DNA from: Thalassolituus sp034111725 | GTDB lineage: Bacteria; Pseudomonadota; Gammaproteobacteria; Pseudomonadales; Oceanobacteraceae | DNA length: 64,000 nt | Assembly (NCBI RefSeq): GCF_034111725.1 | Contig: NZ_JAWUWR010000047.1 | Span: forward strand, 1-64,000 | Direction: 5' to 3' | Shown here: positions 18,609-27,651 of the stretch, one piece after another | How the letters are laid out: the number at the start of each line of letters is the position of its first letter | How positions within the stretch are numbered: position 1 is the first letter of the stretch | The notes under the pieces: model-generated | The model's input: the letters and a program-made list of their open reading frames with translations, nothing else | What the model was told of the DNA's origin: nothing | Database searches by the model: none | Position numbers and translations under genes: made by a program

Positions 18609-19274
18609 ATGAATATAGCCACCCACATTGGCCCCACCTGCCCTCTTTGCAGTGAGGAAAATGGTCTAGCGCCGATACGTACCTCCGACAAGAGAGGCTA
18701 CTTCGCCTGCCCTGCCTGCTACCTCGCCTTTGTAGATCTCGCAGATTACCTAACAACCGACGAGGAGAAGGCCTATTACGCAACGCACGAGAACAATATT
18801 GAAGACGATGGCTATGTACGTTTTCTGCAAAACGTAACTAAGCCGCTGTTGGCGCTGATTCCCGATGAGCAAAAAACTCACTTGCAAGCGCTCGACTACG
18901 GCTGTGGCCCAGGGCCAACATTAAGTATCTTGCTAGAGCGTGAAGGCATTGCTTGCGATAACTATGATCCTTTCTTTGCAGATATTCAGCTAAAACCGCA
19001 ATACGATGTCATCACAGCAACAGAATGCTTCGAGCACTTTCACCAGCCTGCGCAAGAGCTAACGAAATTAACGGAAATGCTAGCGCCGAACGGCTATTTA
19101 GCGTTAATGACCAGCCGTTGGAAAACCGAACAGCAATTTGCCAACTGGCATTACACCCGAGATCCAACGCATGTGGTGTTTATGCACGATAAAACGATTA
19201 GTTATATTGCAGAGCGCTATGGGTTAACGCCGGTTTGGCAGGATGATAATCGGGTGGTGATTTTTCAGGCATAG
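18609..19274 (+). CDS. class I SAM methyltransferase with an N-terminal zinc ribbon
   Basis: The 221-residue protein has an N-terminal Cys4 pattern (CPLC at about 11-14, CPAC at about 35-38), probably a zinc ribbon, then a SAM-binding Rossmann domain with LDYGCGPGPTLSILL (about 96-110). Proteins of this design are usually labelled generically as methylases with no known substrate. It is divergent from epd with a 111-bp gap and has no obvious operon partner. Confidence 0.75.
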   Translation: MNIATHIGPTCPLCSEENGLAPIRTSDKRGYFACPACYLAFVDLADYLTTDEEKAYYATHENNIEDDGYVRFLQNVTKPLLALIPDEQKTHLQALDYGCGPGPTLSILLEREGIACDNYDPFFADIQLKPQYDVITATECFEHFHQPAQELTKLTEMLAPNGYLALMTSRWKTEQQFANWHYTRDPTHVVFMHDKTISYIAERYGLTPVWQDDNRVVIFQA

Positions 19275-19464
19275 ACACTAGTCAATAATAACTCATCGAA
19301 TTACTACTGATTTTTTGAGATGTACGGTTACATTTTTGCTCCTTGATTAACATTCAAAGCCCCTTGCGACTCTGTTTTTCTGGATCTATATTGCTAGCAT
19401 CAAACGAGTATTTTATCGTCCTTATTCGCCCCTATTAAGCACTTCCTGTGCAGGGATTTTCCTC

Positions 19465-21348
19465 ATGACTGCAGAATCACCAAAACCGGTTGCTCCCTTT
19501 GGCACCCTGTTGGGCATGGCCCTAGGCGATGTGCCGGTCTATTCATCCGATTACAATTCTGCCGACGATACCGAGCTTCCCAATCGCCATGCGTACCGCA
19601 GTTATGTGGACGGTATTTTTATGGGCTACAAGTGGCAGTGCGTCGAATTTGCACGTCGTTGGTTGTATATCAATAAGGGCTACACCTTTGACGATGTGGC
19701 TATGGCTTACGATATTTTTCGCCTAACAACGGTTCGCAAAATATCTGATGAATCTCGCTTGCCGCTGAAATCGTTTCGTAATGGCTCCATCCGTCATCCA
19801 GAAGTAGGGGCACTATTGATTTGGAATGAGGGTGGCGAATTTGAAGTCACCGGTCATGTGGCCATAGTCACTAAGGTGCTGCCCAATCGCCTATATATCG
19901 TTGAGCAAAATGTTAGTCATCAAGTGTGGCCCAAAGGCCAAGACTACTCGCGCATATTAGATGCTCGTACCAGCGACGATGGCGGCTATTGGTTACGCTG
20001 CTCCTATGGTGATGCATCCATTTTAGGCTGGGTGATACAAACCGACGAAGAGCAGCATGCAGAAAACATTGAACCAGACGCGCCTGCTCAATTCGATTTA
20101 CAGCTGCGCAAGGTCACCAACAAAGGCCAAGCGGCTCGTGCTTGGTTGAATATCGCCAACCCCGCCGAAGAAGCCTTTGTCGCCATGATGGGCGGTCATA
20201 AACTGGCCAGCCTGCCAGACGATGATTATAAATACATGGTGATGACCGAAACCGCTGAGCGCGAACTAAAACGCGCCACCAACGAATTACATGCCTTATT
20301 TATGCACGCTACCGATTATGTACTGCAAAACCCCGACTTGCTGTCGAGCTTCAATATTCCGCCGGCCTTATGGCCGAAGATCCAGCAATCTTGGGATAAT
20401 CGTCGCAATGAAATGATCACTGGGCGGTTTGATTTTAGTATGTCGGCCAACGGCATTAAGGTGTACGAATACAACTGCGATTCCGCCTCTTGCTATATGG
20501 AAGCTGGCATCGTACAGGAAAAATGGGCCAAACATTACGGCTGTCATGAAGGCGAAAGTTCGGCCACAGACTTGGTGGATGAATTAATCGAAGCATGGAA
20601 AAACAGCACGGTTAAAGGCGTGATTCACATCATGCAAGACTCCGATTTAGAAGAAAATTACCATGCCCTGTTTATGAAGCGCGTTATGGAAAAAGCGAAT
20701 CTCGACTGCAAAGTTATTATGGGTGTCAGTGGTTTACGCTGGGATGCTGATGGCGATGTGGTGGATGCTGACGGAGTAAAAATTCGTTGGGTTTGGAAGA
20801 CCTGGGCATGGGAAACTGCGCTCGATCAAATCCGTGCCGAATGCGACGACGATGAACAACGTCTGCGCGAGTATAAAACCGATGTTCCACGCGACGCCGC
20901 ACCTCGTTTAGTGGACGTACTATTACGCCAAGGAGTGATGGTTTACGAGCCACTTTGGACGTTAATTCCTAGCAATAAAGCGATTTTACCTGTGTTGTGG
21001 ATGCTGTTTCCTGAGCATCCCTATTTATTGGAATCGTCGCTAGTATTGAACGATTCGTTAAAAACTCGTGGCTATGTAAGTAAACCGATTGCCGGGCGCT
21101 GTGGATTTAACATCAGCCTATACGATGGCAAAGATGCCTTGATGGAAGAAACTGAAGGACGCTTTTCGCATCAAGATCAGATCTATCAAGCGCTCTGGAA
21201 ACTTCCTGATATTGAAGGCTACCGCTCGCAGGTCTGCACCTTCTCTGTCGCGGGACATTATGCCGGTAGTTGCTTGCGGGTTGATCCAACGCTGGTCATT
21301 ACCAAAGACAGCGACTTAATGACCTTGCGAGTTATCGAAGATCATTAA
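19465..21348 (+). CDS. gss: bifunctional glutathionylspermidine amidase/synthetase
   Basis: Makes and hydrolyses glutathionylspermidine, linking glutathione and polyamine pools in thiol redox control. The 627 residues match E. coli Gsp (619). The N-terminal CHAP amidase has nucleophile Cys59 (KWQCVEFARR) and His131 (TGHVAIVTK), the same numbering as E. coli. The C-terminal ATP-grasp synthetase follows from about residue 205, with YNCDSASCYMEAG and the GRCGFNISLY block near the end. It is monocistronic by appearance. Confidence 0.95.
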   Translation: MTAESPKPVAPFGTLLGMALGDVPVYSSDYNSADDTELPNRHAYRSYVDGIFMGYKWQCVEFARRWLYINKGYTFDDVAMAYDIFRLTTVRKISDESRLPLKSFRNGSIRHPEVGALLIWNEGGEFEVTGHVAIVTKVLPNRLYIVEQNVSHQVWPKGQDYSRILDARTSDDGGYWLRCSYGDASILGWVIQTDEEQHAENIEPDAPAQFDLQLRKVTNKGQAARAWLNIANPAEEAFVAMMGGHKLASLPDDDYKYMVMTETAERELKRATNELHALFMHATDYVLQNPDLLSSFNIPPALWPKIQQSWDNRRNEMITGRFDFSMSANGIKVYEYNCDSASCYMEAGIVQEKWAKHYGCHEGESSATDLVDELIEAWKNSTVKGVIHIMQDSDLEENYHALFMKRVMEKANLDCKVIMGVSGLRWDADGDVVDADGVKIRWVWKTWAWETALDQIRAECDDDEQRLREYKTDVPRDAAPRLVDVLLRQGVMVYEPLWTLIPSNKAILPVLWMLFPEHPYLLESSLVLNDSLKTRGYVSKPIAGRCGFNISLYDGKDALMEETEGRFSHQDQIYQALWKLPDIEGYRSQVCTFSVAGHYAGSCLRVDPTLVITKDSDLMTLRVIEDH

Positions 21349-21380
21349 CGATCACCGCATAACCACATTCATAACAGCCG

Positions 21381-21400
21381 CGACCGGCAAACAGCGGTCG
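21381..21400 (+). terminator. hairpin after gss
   Basis: CGACCG / CGGTCG arms (21381-21386 with 21395-21400), 8-base loop, about 30 bp past the gss stop. It has no T tract, so it may be an mRNA 3-prime stabiliser instead of a true terminator. Confidence 0.35.
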
Positions 21401-21609
21401 TGATTGCTTAGCTTATATACTGATTGAGATGTAAACTTGAGGTTGCGTTAAAGATTAAAATGAAGTTCGATACAGGTTAAGCCAAAGGATCAAAATACTG
21501 CATGTAATTACGAACTTTTCCTCGCTTAGCAGTTTCTACTCTTCAATTGCTACATTAACATTCAAATTATATGAGCTTGTACAGTCATAGAAAATTAAGG
21601 AATCTGACC

Positions 21610-21777
21610 ATGTTTTCGATGTTTAAAAGTGACCCCATCAAAAAACTAACCAAACAGCGTTTGGCGAAACTACAAGAAGCCATGCTCGCACAACGGAATG
21701 GTGACATAAAAGGATATTCTCAATTAACCTATGAAGCTGAAGAGCTGTATAAAAAGATCCAAGAACTTCAAAAATAA
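21610..21777 (+). CDS. small DUF6435-like protein
   Basis: 55 residues: MFSMFKSDPIKKL followed by a charged helical stretch with MLAQRNGDIKGYSQL and EAEELYKKIQEL. This matches the conserved small-protein family that I know as DUF6435, of unknown function. The ATG at 21610 is chosen because AAGGA at 21597-21601 is at proper distance; an upstream in-frame start at 21571 lacks a ribosome site. No signal peptide; probably a cytosolic two-helix protein. Confidence 0.75.
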   Translation: MFSMFKSDPIKKLTKQRLAKLQEAMLAQRNGDIKGYSQLTYEAEELYKKIQELQK

Positions 21778-21881
21778 AAAAATTTATCCATAGTCATAAA
21801 AAGTATAGGCGGAAATCTAATACGATAACCTTTTATTATGCCAATGAATTTAAATTAAGGAAAAATCATCAAGGAGAGATT

Positions 21882-21980
21882 TTGTCGGAAAATACGAGGG
21901 ATAATTCACAAGAAAATTTATTATCAAATAATCCATATAAAGCTAATCCCTGTTCAAATGGAAAGGAATATTTTTCATGA
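21882..21980 (+). CDS. possible tiny ORF or gene remnant
   Basis: A TTG start eight bases after a good AAGGAG (21871-21876) opens 32 codons, ending in TGA at 21978. The peptide includes NNPYKANP, like the NPYxxP opening of some small membrane proteins, but nothing follows it in frame. The surrounding 21778-22063 stretch is AT-rich and next to a deletion scar, so this may be a degraded gene start. No function can be given. Confidence 0.25.
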   Translation: MSENTRDNSQENLLSNNPYKANPCSNGKEYFS

Positions 21981-22063
21981 AGAGGAAAAACAGCCAATCC
22001 GAAAGAAATCGATTTATCGTCTTCAAAACCAAAGAGGAATTTTTTTCATAATTCGATATTGCC

Positions 22064-22546
22064 TTACACCCAACTACGCGCCGCATATTCTCTGGGAGAC
22101 ATACCATATTGTTGATGGAAGAGACGTGAAAAATGGCTTGGATTACTGTAGCCAACGTCGTAGCAGGTTTGCGTAATGCTGTTGCCTTTGCGAATTAAAT
22201 CGCAGGCTTTTTCCAACCGTCGTTGCTGAATATATTCCATCGGGCCGCACCCAAAGCAATGTTTAAATTGCTGGTACAACTTACTACGCGACATGCAAGC
22301 AATGCGCGCCAGCTGGTCAATATCAATGGTTTCCGCCAAGCACTGTTCAACATGCGAAATCACGTTTACTAGCCCCGACTGGTTAGGATTCTCTTGTGCG
22401 CACTGTAATAAAAATCCCCGGCCTTGCTGGCGAAACATACGCGCAACCAATTCGTTAACGCCAAATTCCAGCACTAAATCGCGATCTTCTTCGGCATCGA
22501 CAATGCTGCCGACAATACGCTCAAGTAAGTGCTGCGTGGCAACCCG
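22064..22546 (-). pseudogene. AraC-family regulator, N terminus lost
   Basis: The reading frame is open leftward from 22546 (just after an in-frame TAG) to 22064. Only the C-terminal part of an AraC regulator remains: a short linker and both helix-turn-helix motifs (IDQLARIACMSRSKLYQQF and CYDVGYSNPSHFSRLFHQQ). The ligand-binding N-terminal domain is missing. An internal GTG at 22474 could start a bare DNA-binding fragment of 136 residues. The truncated end abuts the truncated end of an aldehyde dehydrogenase gene on the other strand, as a single deletion across a divergent pair would leave. Confidence 0.8.
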
Positions 22547-23068
22547 CTAGATACTGAGACTCAAGTCGGCGCTCAAGCGTCGAAAGAACAGTACGACCGT
22601 ATCATGAGCTATATCGACATCGGTAAAAACGAAGGCGCAGAAATTTTGATTGGTGGTGCCGCCGCATCTTTAGGCGGTGACTTACAAACGGGTTACTACA
22701 TTCAGCCGACTATCTTCAAAGGCGACAATAAAATGCGCGTCTTCCAAGAAGAAATTTTTGGCCCGGTAATTAGTGTGACAACCTTTAAAGATGAAGCTGA
22801 AGCGCTGGCGATTGCCAACGATACAGAGTTTGGTTTGGGTGCAGGTGTGTGGACTCGTGATATGAACCGCGCCTATCGCATGGGCCGTAATATTCAGGCC
22901 GGTCGAGTGTGGACCAACTGCTATCACGCCTATCCTGCTCACGCCGCATTTGGCGGTTACAAAAAGTCAGGTATCGGCCGCGAAACTCACAAGATCGCGT
23001 TAGAGCATTATCAGCAGACTAAGAACTTGTTGGTGAGTTACAGCACCAGTCCTTTGGGCTTTTTCTAG
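22535..23068 (+). pseudogene. aldehyde dehydrogenase, C-terminal fragment
   Basis: About 178 residues matching the last third of a roughly 506-residue ExaC/AldB-type aldehyde dehydrogenase, starting at the conserved GNPLDTET block. EEIFGPVISV, NDTEFGLGAGVW and FGGYKKSGIGRE are intact. The catalytic Glu and Cys and most of the NAD-binding domain would precede the break, so the product cannot be active. A GTG at 22529 could still start translation. A strong terminator follows, showing the original 3-prime end is preserved. Confidence 0.85.
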
Positions 23069-23109
23069 ACACCTCCTTTGAGCTTTGTCTGAGAGTGATA
23101 CTCTCCTTT

Positions 23110-23137
23110 GGGCGTCGATTTCGACGCCCCTTTTTTT
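23110..23137 (+). terminator. terminator of the former aldehyde dehydrogenase gene
   Basis: Perfect 9-bp stem GGGCGTCGA / TCGACGCCC with a 2-base spacer (the loop opens the innermost pairs), then C and seven T. It sits 41 bp past the stop. Confidence 0.9.
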
Positions 23138-23156
23138 GGCCTCCCTTCTACTTAAC

Positions 23157-23990
23157 TTACATAGCCTCCGGCTGCTCTGGCCAATCTGGCGTCATGGGTG
23201 AAAGAGGGTTATCCGGTTCGTCATCCGACCAAACTCGACCTAGGTATTCCATAATCGCATCATCAATCGTTTGCTGCTTACCCGCCAAGCCTTGATTGCC
23301 AAAAATACGATTAAATTCAAACACATACGGATAGTGACCTATCATAGCAATATCAAATCCGCCGTGATCTATACCTAACCCTAGCGCTAATCGTTCAACC
23401 AATGCACAGGCTTCTGGCGGCAAAATCCCAGACTCAACGCTACCGCCCTTTGCAATGTTATTATAAAAACCTTGCTCAGCTTGCATGCGCCAATAACCAC
23501 CAACAATCTTATCGCCCACCCACACGATGCGCAGATCACGATCAATGGGTAAATATTCTTGTGCATAAATAACGGGAGAAATAGCTAAATAAGCCTGCCA
23601 ATCTTTTTGTGTTTCAATAAGAAAAACACCATCGCCCATACTGCTTTTAGGGATTTTAGCAACAAAAGGACTCGGCATTTTCGCCCAAACGCTGGCGGCG
23701 GCTTCTGGGGTGTTAGGTTCAATCAGGGTGTACGGAACGTGCTCAGGCGCTAATAGCTGAAAACACCGAGTCATCTCGACTTTGTCATGACCGATATAGT
23801 AACTGGCGGGGCTAGGAAAAATTCGAGTTTTTAAACCATAAATTAATGGATTTATTTGCCAAAATTGTGGAAATAAAACACCATCTGCTGCTTTAATGGT
23901 TTCAGCCTCAGCCAGCATCTGTTCAGGTTTAATATAAGATACGCCACTAAGGTGCAAGGTACGTAAAGCATCAAATGATAAAAAACGCAT
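23157..23990 (-). CDS. RimK-like ATP-grasp protein, substrate unknown
   Basis: 277 residues with an ATP-grasp fold: a phosphate-binding stretch KIPKSSMGDGVFLI (about 151-164), the YAQEYLPIDRDLRIVWVGD block and the metal-binding FEFNRIFGNQG (about 227-237). Such enzymes join a carboxylate to an amine using ATP; RimK-type proteins add glutamates or amino acids. No partner gene is adjacent, so the substrate cannot be inferred. It runs toward the terminator of the aldehyde dehydrogenase remnant. Confidence 0.7.
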   Translation of the reverse strand: MRFLSFDALRTLHLSGVSYIKPEQMLAEAETIKAADGVLFPQFWQINPLIYGLKTRIFPSPASYYIGHDKVEMTRCFQLLAPEHVPYTLIEPNTPEAAASVWAKMPSPFVAKIPKSSMGDGVFLIETQKDWQAYLAISPVIYAQEYLPIDRDLRIVWVGDKIVGGYWRMQAEQGFYNNIAKGGSVESGILPPEACALVERLALGLGIDHGGFDIAMIGHYPYVFEFNRIFGNQGLAGKQQTIDDAIMEYLGRVWSDDEPDNPLSPMTPDWPEQPEAM

Positions 23991-24170
23991 GATTAAAATG
24001 GCAGTGATAAAAAGGCGGCCATCATATGCCGACTTTTATAGTAAGAAAGTGAGTTATTTCACTGCCGACGATGAAAACTTTTCACTCATGTTTTAAAGCT
24101 GCCAATGCCGCCGTTAGCGCTGGGCAGGTGGGTGCGTAACGACTAGACTAACACTATGATTATTAAGCAA

Positions 24171-24196
24171 TAAGTTAACATTTTAGTGGTAACTTA
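24171..24196. promoter_or_regulatory. inverted repeat upstream of puuE
   Basis: TAAGTTAAC (24171-24179) and GGTAACTTA (24188-24196) are inverted copies with one mismatch and an 8-base spacer, ending 24 bp before the puuE ATG. The position would suit a repressor operator. It is not a RutR box. Confidence 0.4.
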
Positions 24197-24220
24197 ACGC
24201 AGATACAGTTGAGTAATGTT

Positions 24221-25120
24221 ATGAATTATCCCCGCGACATGATTGGCTATGGCAGCCAACCACCTCATCCGCAATGGCCGAATAAAGCACGTATTGCCGT
24301 GCAATTTGTTATTAATTATGAAGAAGGCGGTGAGAACTGTATTTTGCATGGAGATCTCGCCTCCGAAGCCTTTTTATCCGAAATCGTCGGTGCCCAAGCG
24401 CTTATTGGCGTGCGCCATATGAATATGGAATCTATTTACGAATACGGCAGTCGTAAAGGATTTTGGCGTTTGCATAAAATGTTCAGCGAACGCAACATGC
24501 CAACGACGGTATTTGGTGTTGCCATGGCGCTAGAGCGAAATCCAGATGCCGTGCAAGCCATGCTGGATGCCAACTGGGAAATCGCCAGTCATGGCCTCCG
24601 TTGGATCGATTACCAATACATTAGCGAAGACGTCGAGCGCGAGCATATACGTCAGGCGATTGAAATTCATACTCGTGTTACCGGCAAAGCTCCCGAAGGC
24701 TGGTACACCGGACGCATGAGTCCAAATACTCGCCGCTTAGTATGCGAGCATAATTTTTTATACGACGCCGATAGCTATGCCGATGAACTGCCTTACTGGG
24801 TAGAAGAAAACGGTAAGCCACACTTAATCGTGCCCTACACGCTCGATGCCAACGATATGCGTTTTGCAAGTGCCCAAGGGTTTAACAGTGGCGACCAGTT
24901 TTTTAGCTATTTAAAAGATAGTTTCGATGTGCTGTATGCCGAAGGCGAAAGTGCTCCGGCCATGTTAAGCATTGGTTTACATTGTCGTTTAGTTGGTCGC
25001 CCCGGACGTGCTGCAGCACTGGCGCGCTTTCTTGATTATGTACAACAGCATAGCGACGTTTGGGTGTGTACCCGCGCTGATATTGCTCGTCACTGGCACA
25101 CACACTTTCCAGCAAAATAA
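24221..25120 (+). CDS. puuE: allantoinase PuuE (polysaccharide-deacetylase fold)
   Basis: Hydrolyses allantoin to allantoate, by the metal-independent PuuE type and not the amidohydrolase AllB type. The opening NYPRDMIGYGSQPPHPQWP and NYEEGGENC are diagnostic, with the deacetylase-fold block WEIASHGLRWIDYQ near 115. I take the ATG at 24221 (299 residues) over the TTG at 24209, because family proteins begin at this point. It converges on puuD; the remaining urate genes all run the other way. Confidence 0.93.
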   Translation: MNYPRDMIGYGSQPPHPQWPNKARIAVQFVINYEEGGENCILHGDLASEAFLSEIVGAQALIGVRHMNMESIYEYGSRKGFWRLHKMFSERNMPTTVFGVAMALERNPDAVQAMLDANWEIASHGLRWIDYQYISEDVEREHIRQAIEIHTRVTGKAPEGWYTGRMSPNTRRLVCEHNFLYDADSYADELPYWVEENGKPHLIVPYTLDANDMRFASAQGFNSGDQFFSYLKDSFDVLYAEGESAPAMLSIGLHCRLVGRPGRAAALARFLDYVQQHSDVWVCTRADIARHWHTHFPAK

Positions 25121-25124
25121 TTTC

Positions 25125-25172
25125 AAAAAAGAATTAATCCAGGGCTAACGTGTTAGCCACTGAATTAATTCT
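25125..25172 (-). terminator. terminator of the xdhA-puuD operon
   Basis: Read leftward, an outer stem AGAATTAAT / ATTAATTCT and an inner stem GGCTAA / TTAGCC form a long hairpin overlapping the puuD stop, followed by six T (A run 25125-25130). It would end the nine-gene operon. Confidence 0.75.
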
Positions 25173-26320
25173 GAACGCTCTTTCTCAGTCATACCCTTCA
25201 TATTACCCAACGGCATATAACCAGTTTGCAAGGCCGTAACAATTCGCGGACTAAATTGCTTCAACTGCTCGACGTGGGCTAATACGATGCCAGCGGGAGC
25301 CGTAGCAAATCCCGCTTGTGTCGGCACATCCGCGTGGCAACCGACGCAATGCACCTGAACTAACGCTAACGCTTGAGTATCGTTAATAACGGCAGCATTC
25401 GACGCTTGGCGCAAATGCATAGGTGTCATCCACGCAGCAACTAACAGCAAACCAATTATGCCAACGACTAAAATCCATGGTTTATGTTGATCTTGATGTT
25501 TTAAATTAAAGTAATGACGAACAAATGCAGCCAAGCCACCAATTGCTGCCAGCACTAACCAAGGGTATTCATGGCCGTAAGTCATAGGATAGTGATTGCT
25601 GATCATTAAAAAGATCAAAGGCAATGTGAAATAGTTATTGTGCGTAGAACGCAGCTTAGCGAACGCCGCATATTCGGCATTCGGAACCTCCCCCGCTTCC
25701 ACTGCGCGCACAAGTTCGCACTGGGCAGGCATAATGCCGAGTTTCACATTACCGACCATAATCGTGCCGATTAAAGCACCGATATGCAGATAGGCAGCAC
25801 GATCGCTGAATATCTGATCAAGCGCCCAAGCCGAAAATACCAACAGTGAGAATAGAATCGCGCCAAACACTCGTGGCCAATGTCGCAAGGCACTGCGTAA
25901 CATCGCTTCGTAAATACCGACGCCAGCGAGTAGAAACCCAAGGCTTATGCCGATACCTTGAACCTGTGTTAGTACCATCTTTTGCGGATCTAATAAGTAT
26001 TGATTAGCACCCCAGTAATAGATAATGGCTAACAAAGAAAAACCCGTTAACCAAGTAGTGTAGGCTTCCCATTTAAACCAATGGAGTTTCTTCGGCATAG
26101 TTTGTGGACCAAGCTGGTACTTAGCGACTTCATAAAAGCCGCCACCGTGAATTGCCCACAAATCACCTTTAATCCCCTTTTCTTTTTTCCACTCCGGCGG
26201 TTCGCGCAAACTTAAATCGAGCCAAATAAAGTAAAAAGAAGCACCAATCCAAGCGATACCGGCAATGACGTGAAACCAACGAAAAAACAAACTCAGCCAT
26301 TCGAAGATATATGCTTCCAT
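25145..26320 (-). CDS. puuD: membrane-bound urate hydroxylase PuuD with cytochrome c domain
   Basis: Oxidises urate to 5-hydroxyisourate, passing electrons through its C-terminal cytochrome c domain. The N terminus (FFRWFHVIAGIAWIGASFYF) begins a set of about eight membrane helices. The haem motif CVGCH is near residue 327 in the soluble tail. At 391 residues it fits PuuD. Its ATG overlaps the guaD stop by 1 base, making it the last gene of the leftward purine operon. Using PuuD means respiration-linked urate oxidation without hydrogen peroxide, unlike UaZ/uricase. Confidence 0.93.
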   Translation of the reverse strand: MEAYIFEWLSLFFRWFHVIAGIAWIGASFYFIWLDLSLREPPEWKKEKGIKGDLWAIHGGGFYEVAKYQLGPQTMPKKLHWFKWEAYTTWLTGFSLLAIIYYWGANQYLLDPQKMVLTQVQGIGISLGFLLAGVGIYEAMLRSALRHWPRVFGAILFSLLVFSAWALDQIFSDRAAYLHIGALIGTIMVGNVKLGIMPAQCELVRAVEAGEVPNAEYAAFAKLRSTHNNYFTLPLIFLMISNHYPMTYGHEYPWLVLAAIGGLAAFVRHYFNLKHQDQHKPWILVVGIIGLLLVAAWMTPMHLRQASNAAVINDTQALALVQVHCVGCHADVPTQAGFATAPAGIVLAHVEQLKQFSPRIVTALQTGYMPLGNMKGMTEKERSELIQWLTR

Positions 26321-27651
26321 TAGTTCGACAACTCCTTATTGCTAACTTTTCGGTACAGGCATTGGCCTGCAACGAATGTAACGGCAATGGCTCGATCATC
26401 GCCTAGTACCATTAAAGCAAATAAGCGTTCTTCTAAGGTGTGACAGGTACTTTGTCGGCGCTGCATTAATGGCGTGGCATTTAGATCAAGAACGATAAAA
26501 TCCGCTTCGTTACCTGAATTAAAACTACCAATACAGTGATCTAACCCGAGCACCTGGGCATTGCCTTGAGTTACCCGATAAAAAGCTTCATGTGCGCTCA
26601 GGCTGGTGCCATTTAACTGGCAAATTTTGTACGCTTCGCTCAATGTCTGCAGCATCGACATACTCGTGCCACCACCGACATCAGAGGCTAAGCCAACACT
26701 GACTGGATGCGGCTGTTTATGTAAGCGAAATAAACCGCTGCCTAAAAACAAATTCGACGTTGGACAAAAGGCAAGGTGGCTACCGCTTTCACTCAATCGT
26801 TGATAATCGGTATCGGTAAGATGTACCCCATGCGCAAAAACACTGCGCGGCCCTAATAAACCATAATAATCATACACATCAAGATAGTTGGCGCGTTCGG
26901 GGAATAGCTCTTCAACAAAAGCAATTTCGTCGAGATTTTCAGCTAAGTGAGTTTGCAAGGTGACGGTCGGATATTCTGTTAAAAGTTGCCCAGCAACGTC
27001 CAATTGCTCGCGCGTCGACGTAATCGCAAAGCGCGGGGTTACGGCATACTGTTGGCGACCTTTACCATGCCAGCGCTCTATAAGTTCTCGCGACTGCGTA
27101 AGACTGCTCTCAGCCGTATCACACAATGCATGCGGCGCATTGCGATCCATCATCACTTTACCGCAGATCATACGCATATTGCGTTGGTGACTGGCGCTAA
27201 AGAAAGCGTCCACCGACTGTGGATGTACGGTGCCAAAAACGAGCGCCGTGGTTGTGCCATTGCGGGCAAGTTCGTCCAAAAAGAAGTCGGCGGTAGCCGC
27301 GGCGTATTGCTCATCAGCAAACGCCTGCTCAGCGGGAAAGGTGTAATTGTTTAACCAATCGAGTAATTGTTCGCCATACGAAGCGATGACATCCACTTGC
27401 GGATAATGAATATGAGTGTCGATCATGCCCGGCATAATCAAGGCATTGTCGTAGGTCTGAATCTCAATACCCGGATAATTTGCTAATACCGATTCTGCAT
27501 CACCACACGCAACAACGCGCCCGCTATCGGTATCAATAACTAAAGCGCCATCGGGAAAATAATGTGGCTGAAAAGCATGTGTAGATAATAAATCTGCAGA
27601 TGAAGAGGCGGTGTAATGCAAAACTGCGGCGCAGTGTGCCTGCAAGGTCAT
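26320..27651 (-). CDS. guaD: guanine deaminase
   Basis: Zinc amidohydrolase turning guanine into xanthine, feeding XdhAB. The 443-residue protein shows the metal-binding MPGMIDTHIHYPQ (about 73-85), LQTHLAEN, FAHGVHL and ASDVGGGTS blocks of GuaD. Four-base overlap with allA upstream and 1-base overlap with puuD downstream. It is distinct from the 8-oxoguanine-type deaminase at 52322-53671. Confidence 0.93.
   Translation of the reverse strand: MTLQAHCAAVLHYTASSSADLLSTHAFQPHYFPDGALVIDTDSGRVVACGDAESVLANYPGIEIQTYDNALIMPGMIDTHIHYPQVDVIASYGEQLLDWLNNYTFPAEQAFADEQYAAATADFFLDELARNGTTTALVFGTVHPQSVDAFFSASHQRNMRMICGKVMMDRNAPHALCDTAESSLTQSRELIERWHGKGRQQYAVTPRFAITSTREQLDVAGQLLTEYPTVTLQTHLAENLDEIAFVEELFPERANYLDVYDYYGLLGPRSVFAHGVHLTDTDYQRLSESGSHLAFCPTSNLFLGSGLFRLHKQPHPVSVGLASDVGGGTSMSMLQTLSEAYKICQLNGTSLSAHEAFYRVTQGNAQVLGLDHCIGSFNSGNEADFIVLDLNATPLMQRRQSTCHTLEERLFALMVLGDDRAIAVTFVAGQCLYRKVSNKELSN

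Noticed and set aside
22064..23068. Intact AraC gene plus intact short dehydrogenase
   Set aside because: Both are cut at the same point and lack essential N-terminal parts (ligand domain; catalytic Cys, Glu and NAD site), so they are annotated as pseudogenes.
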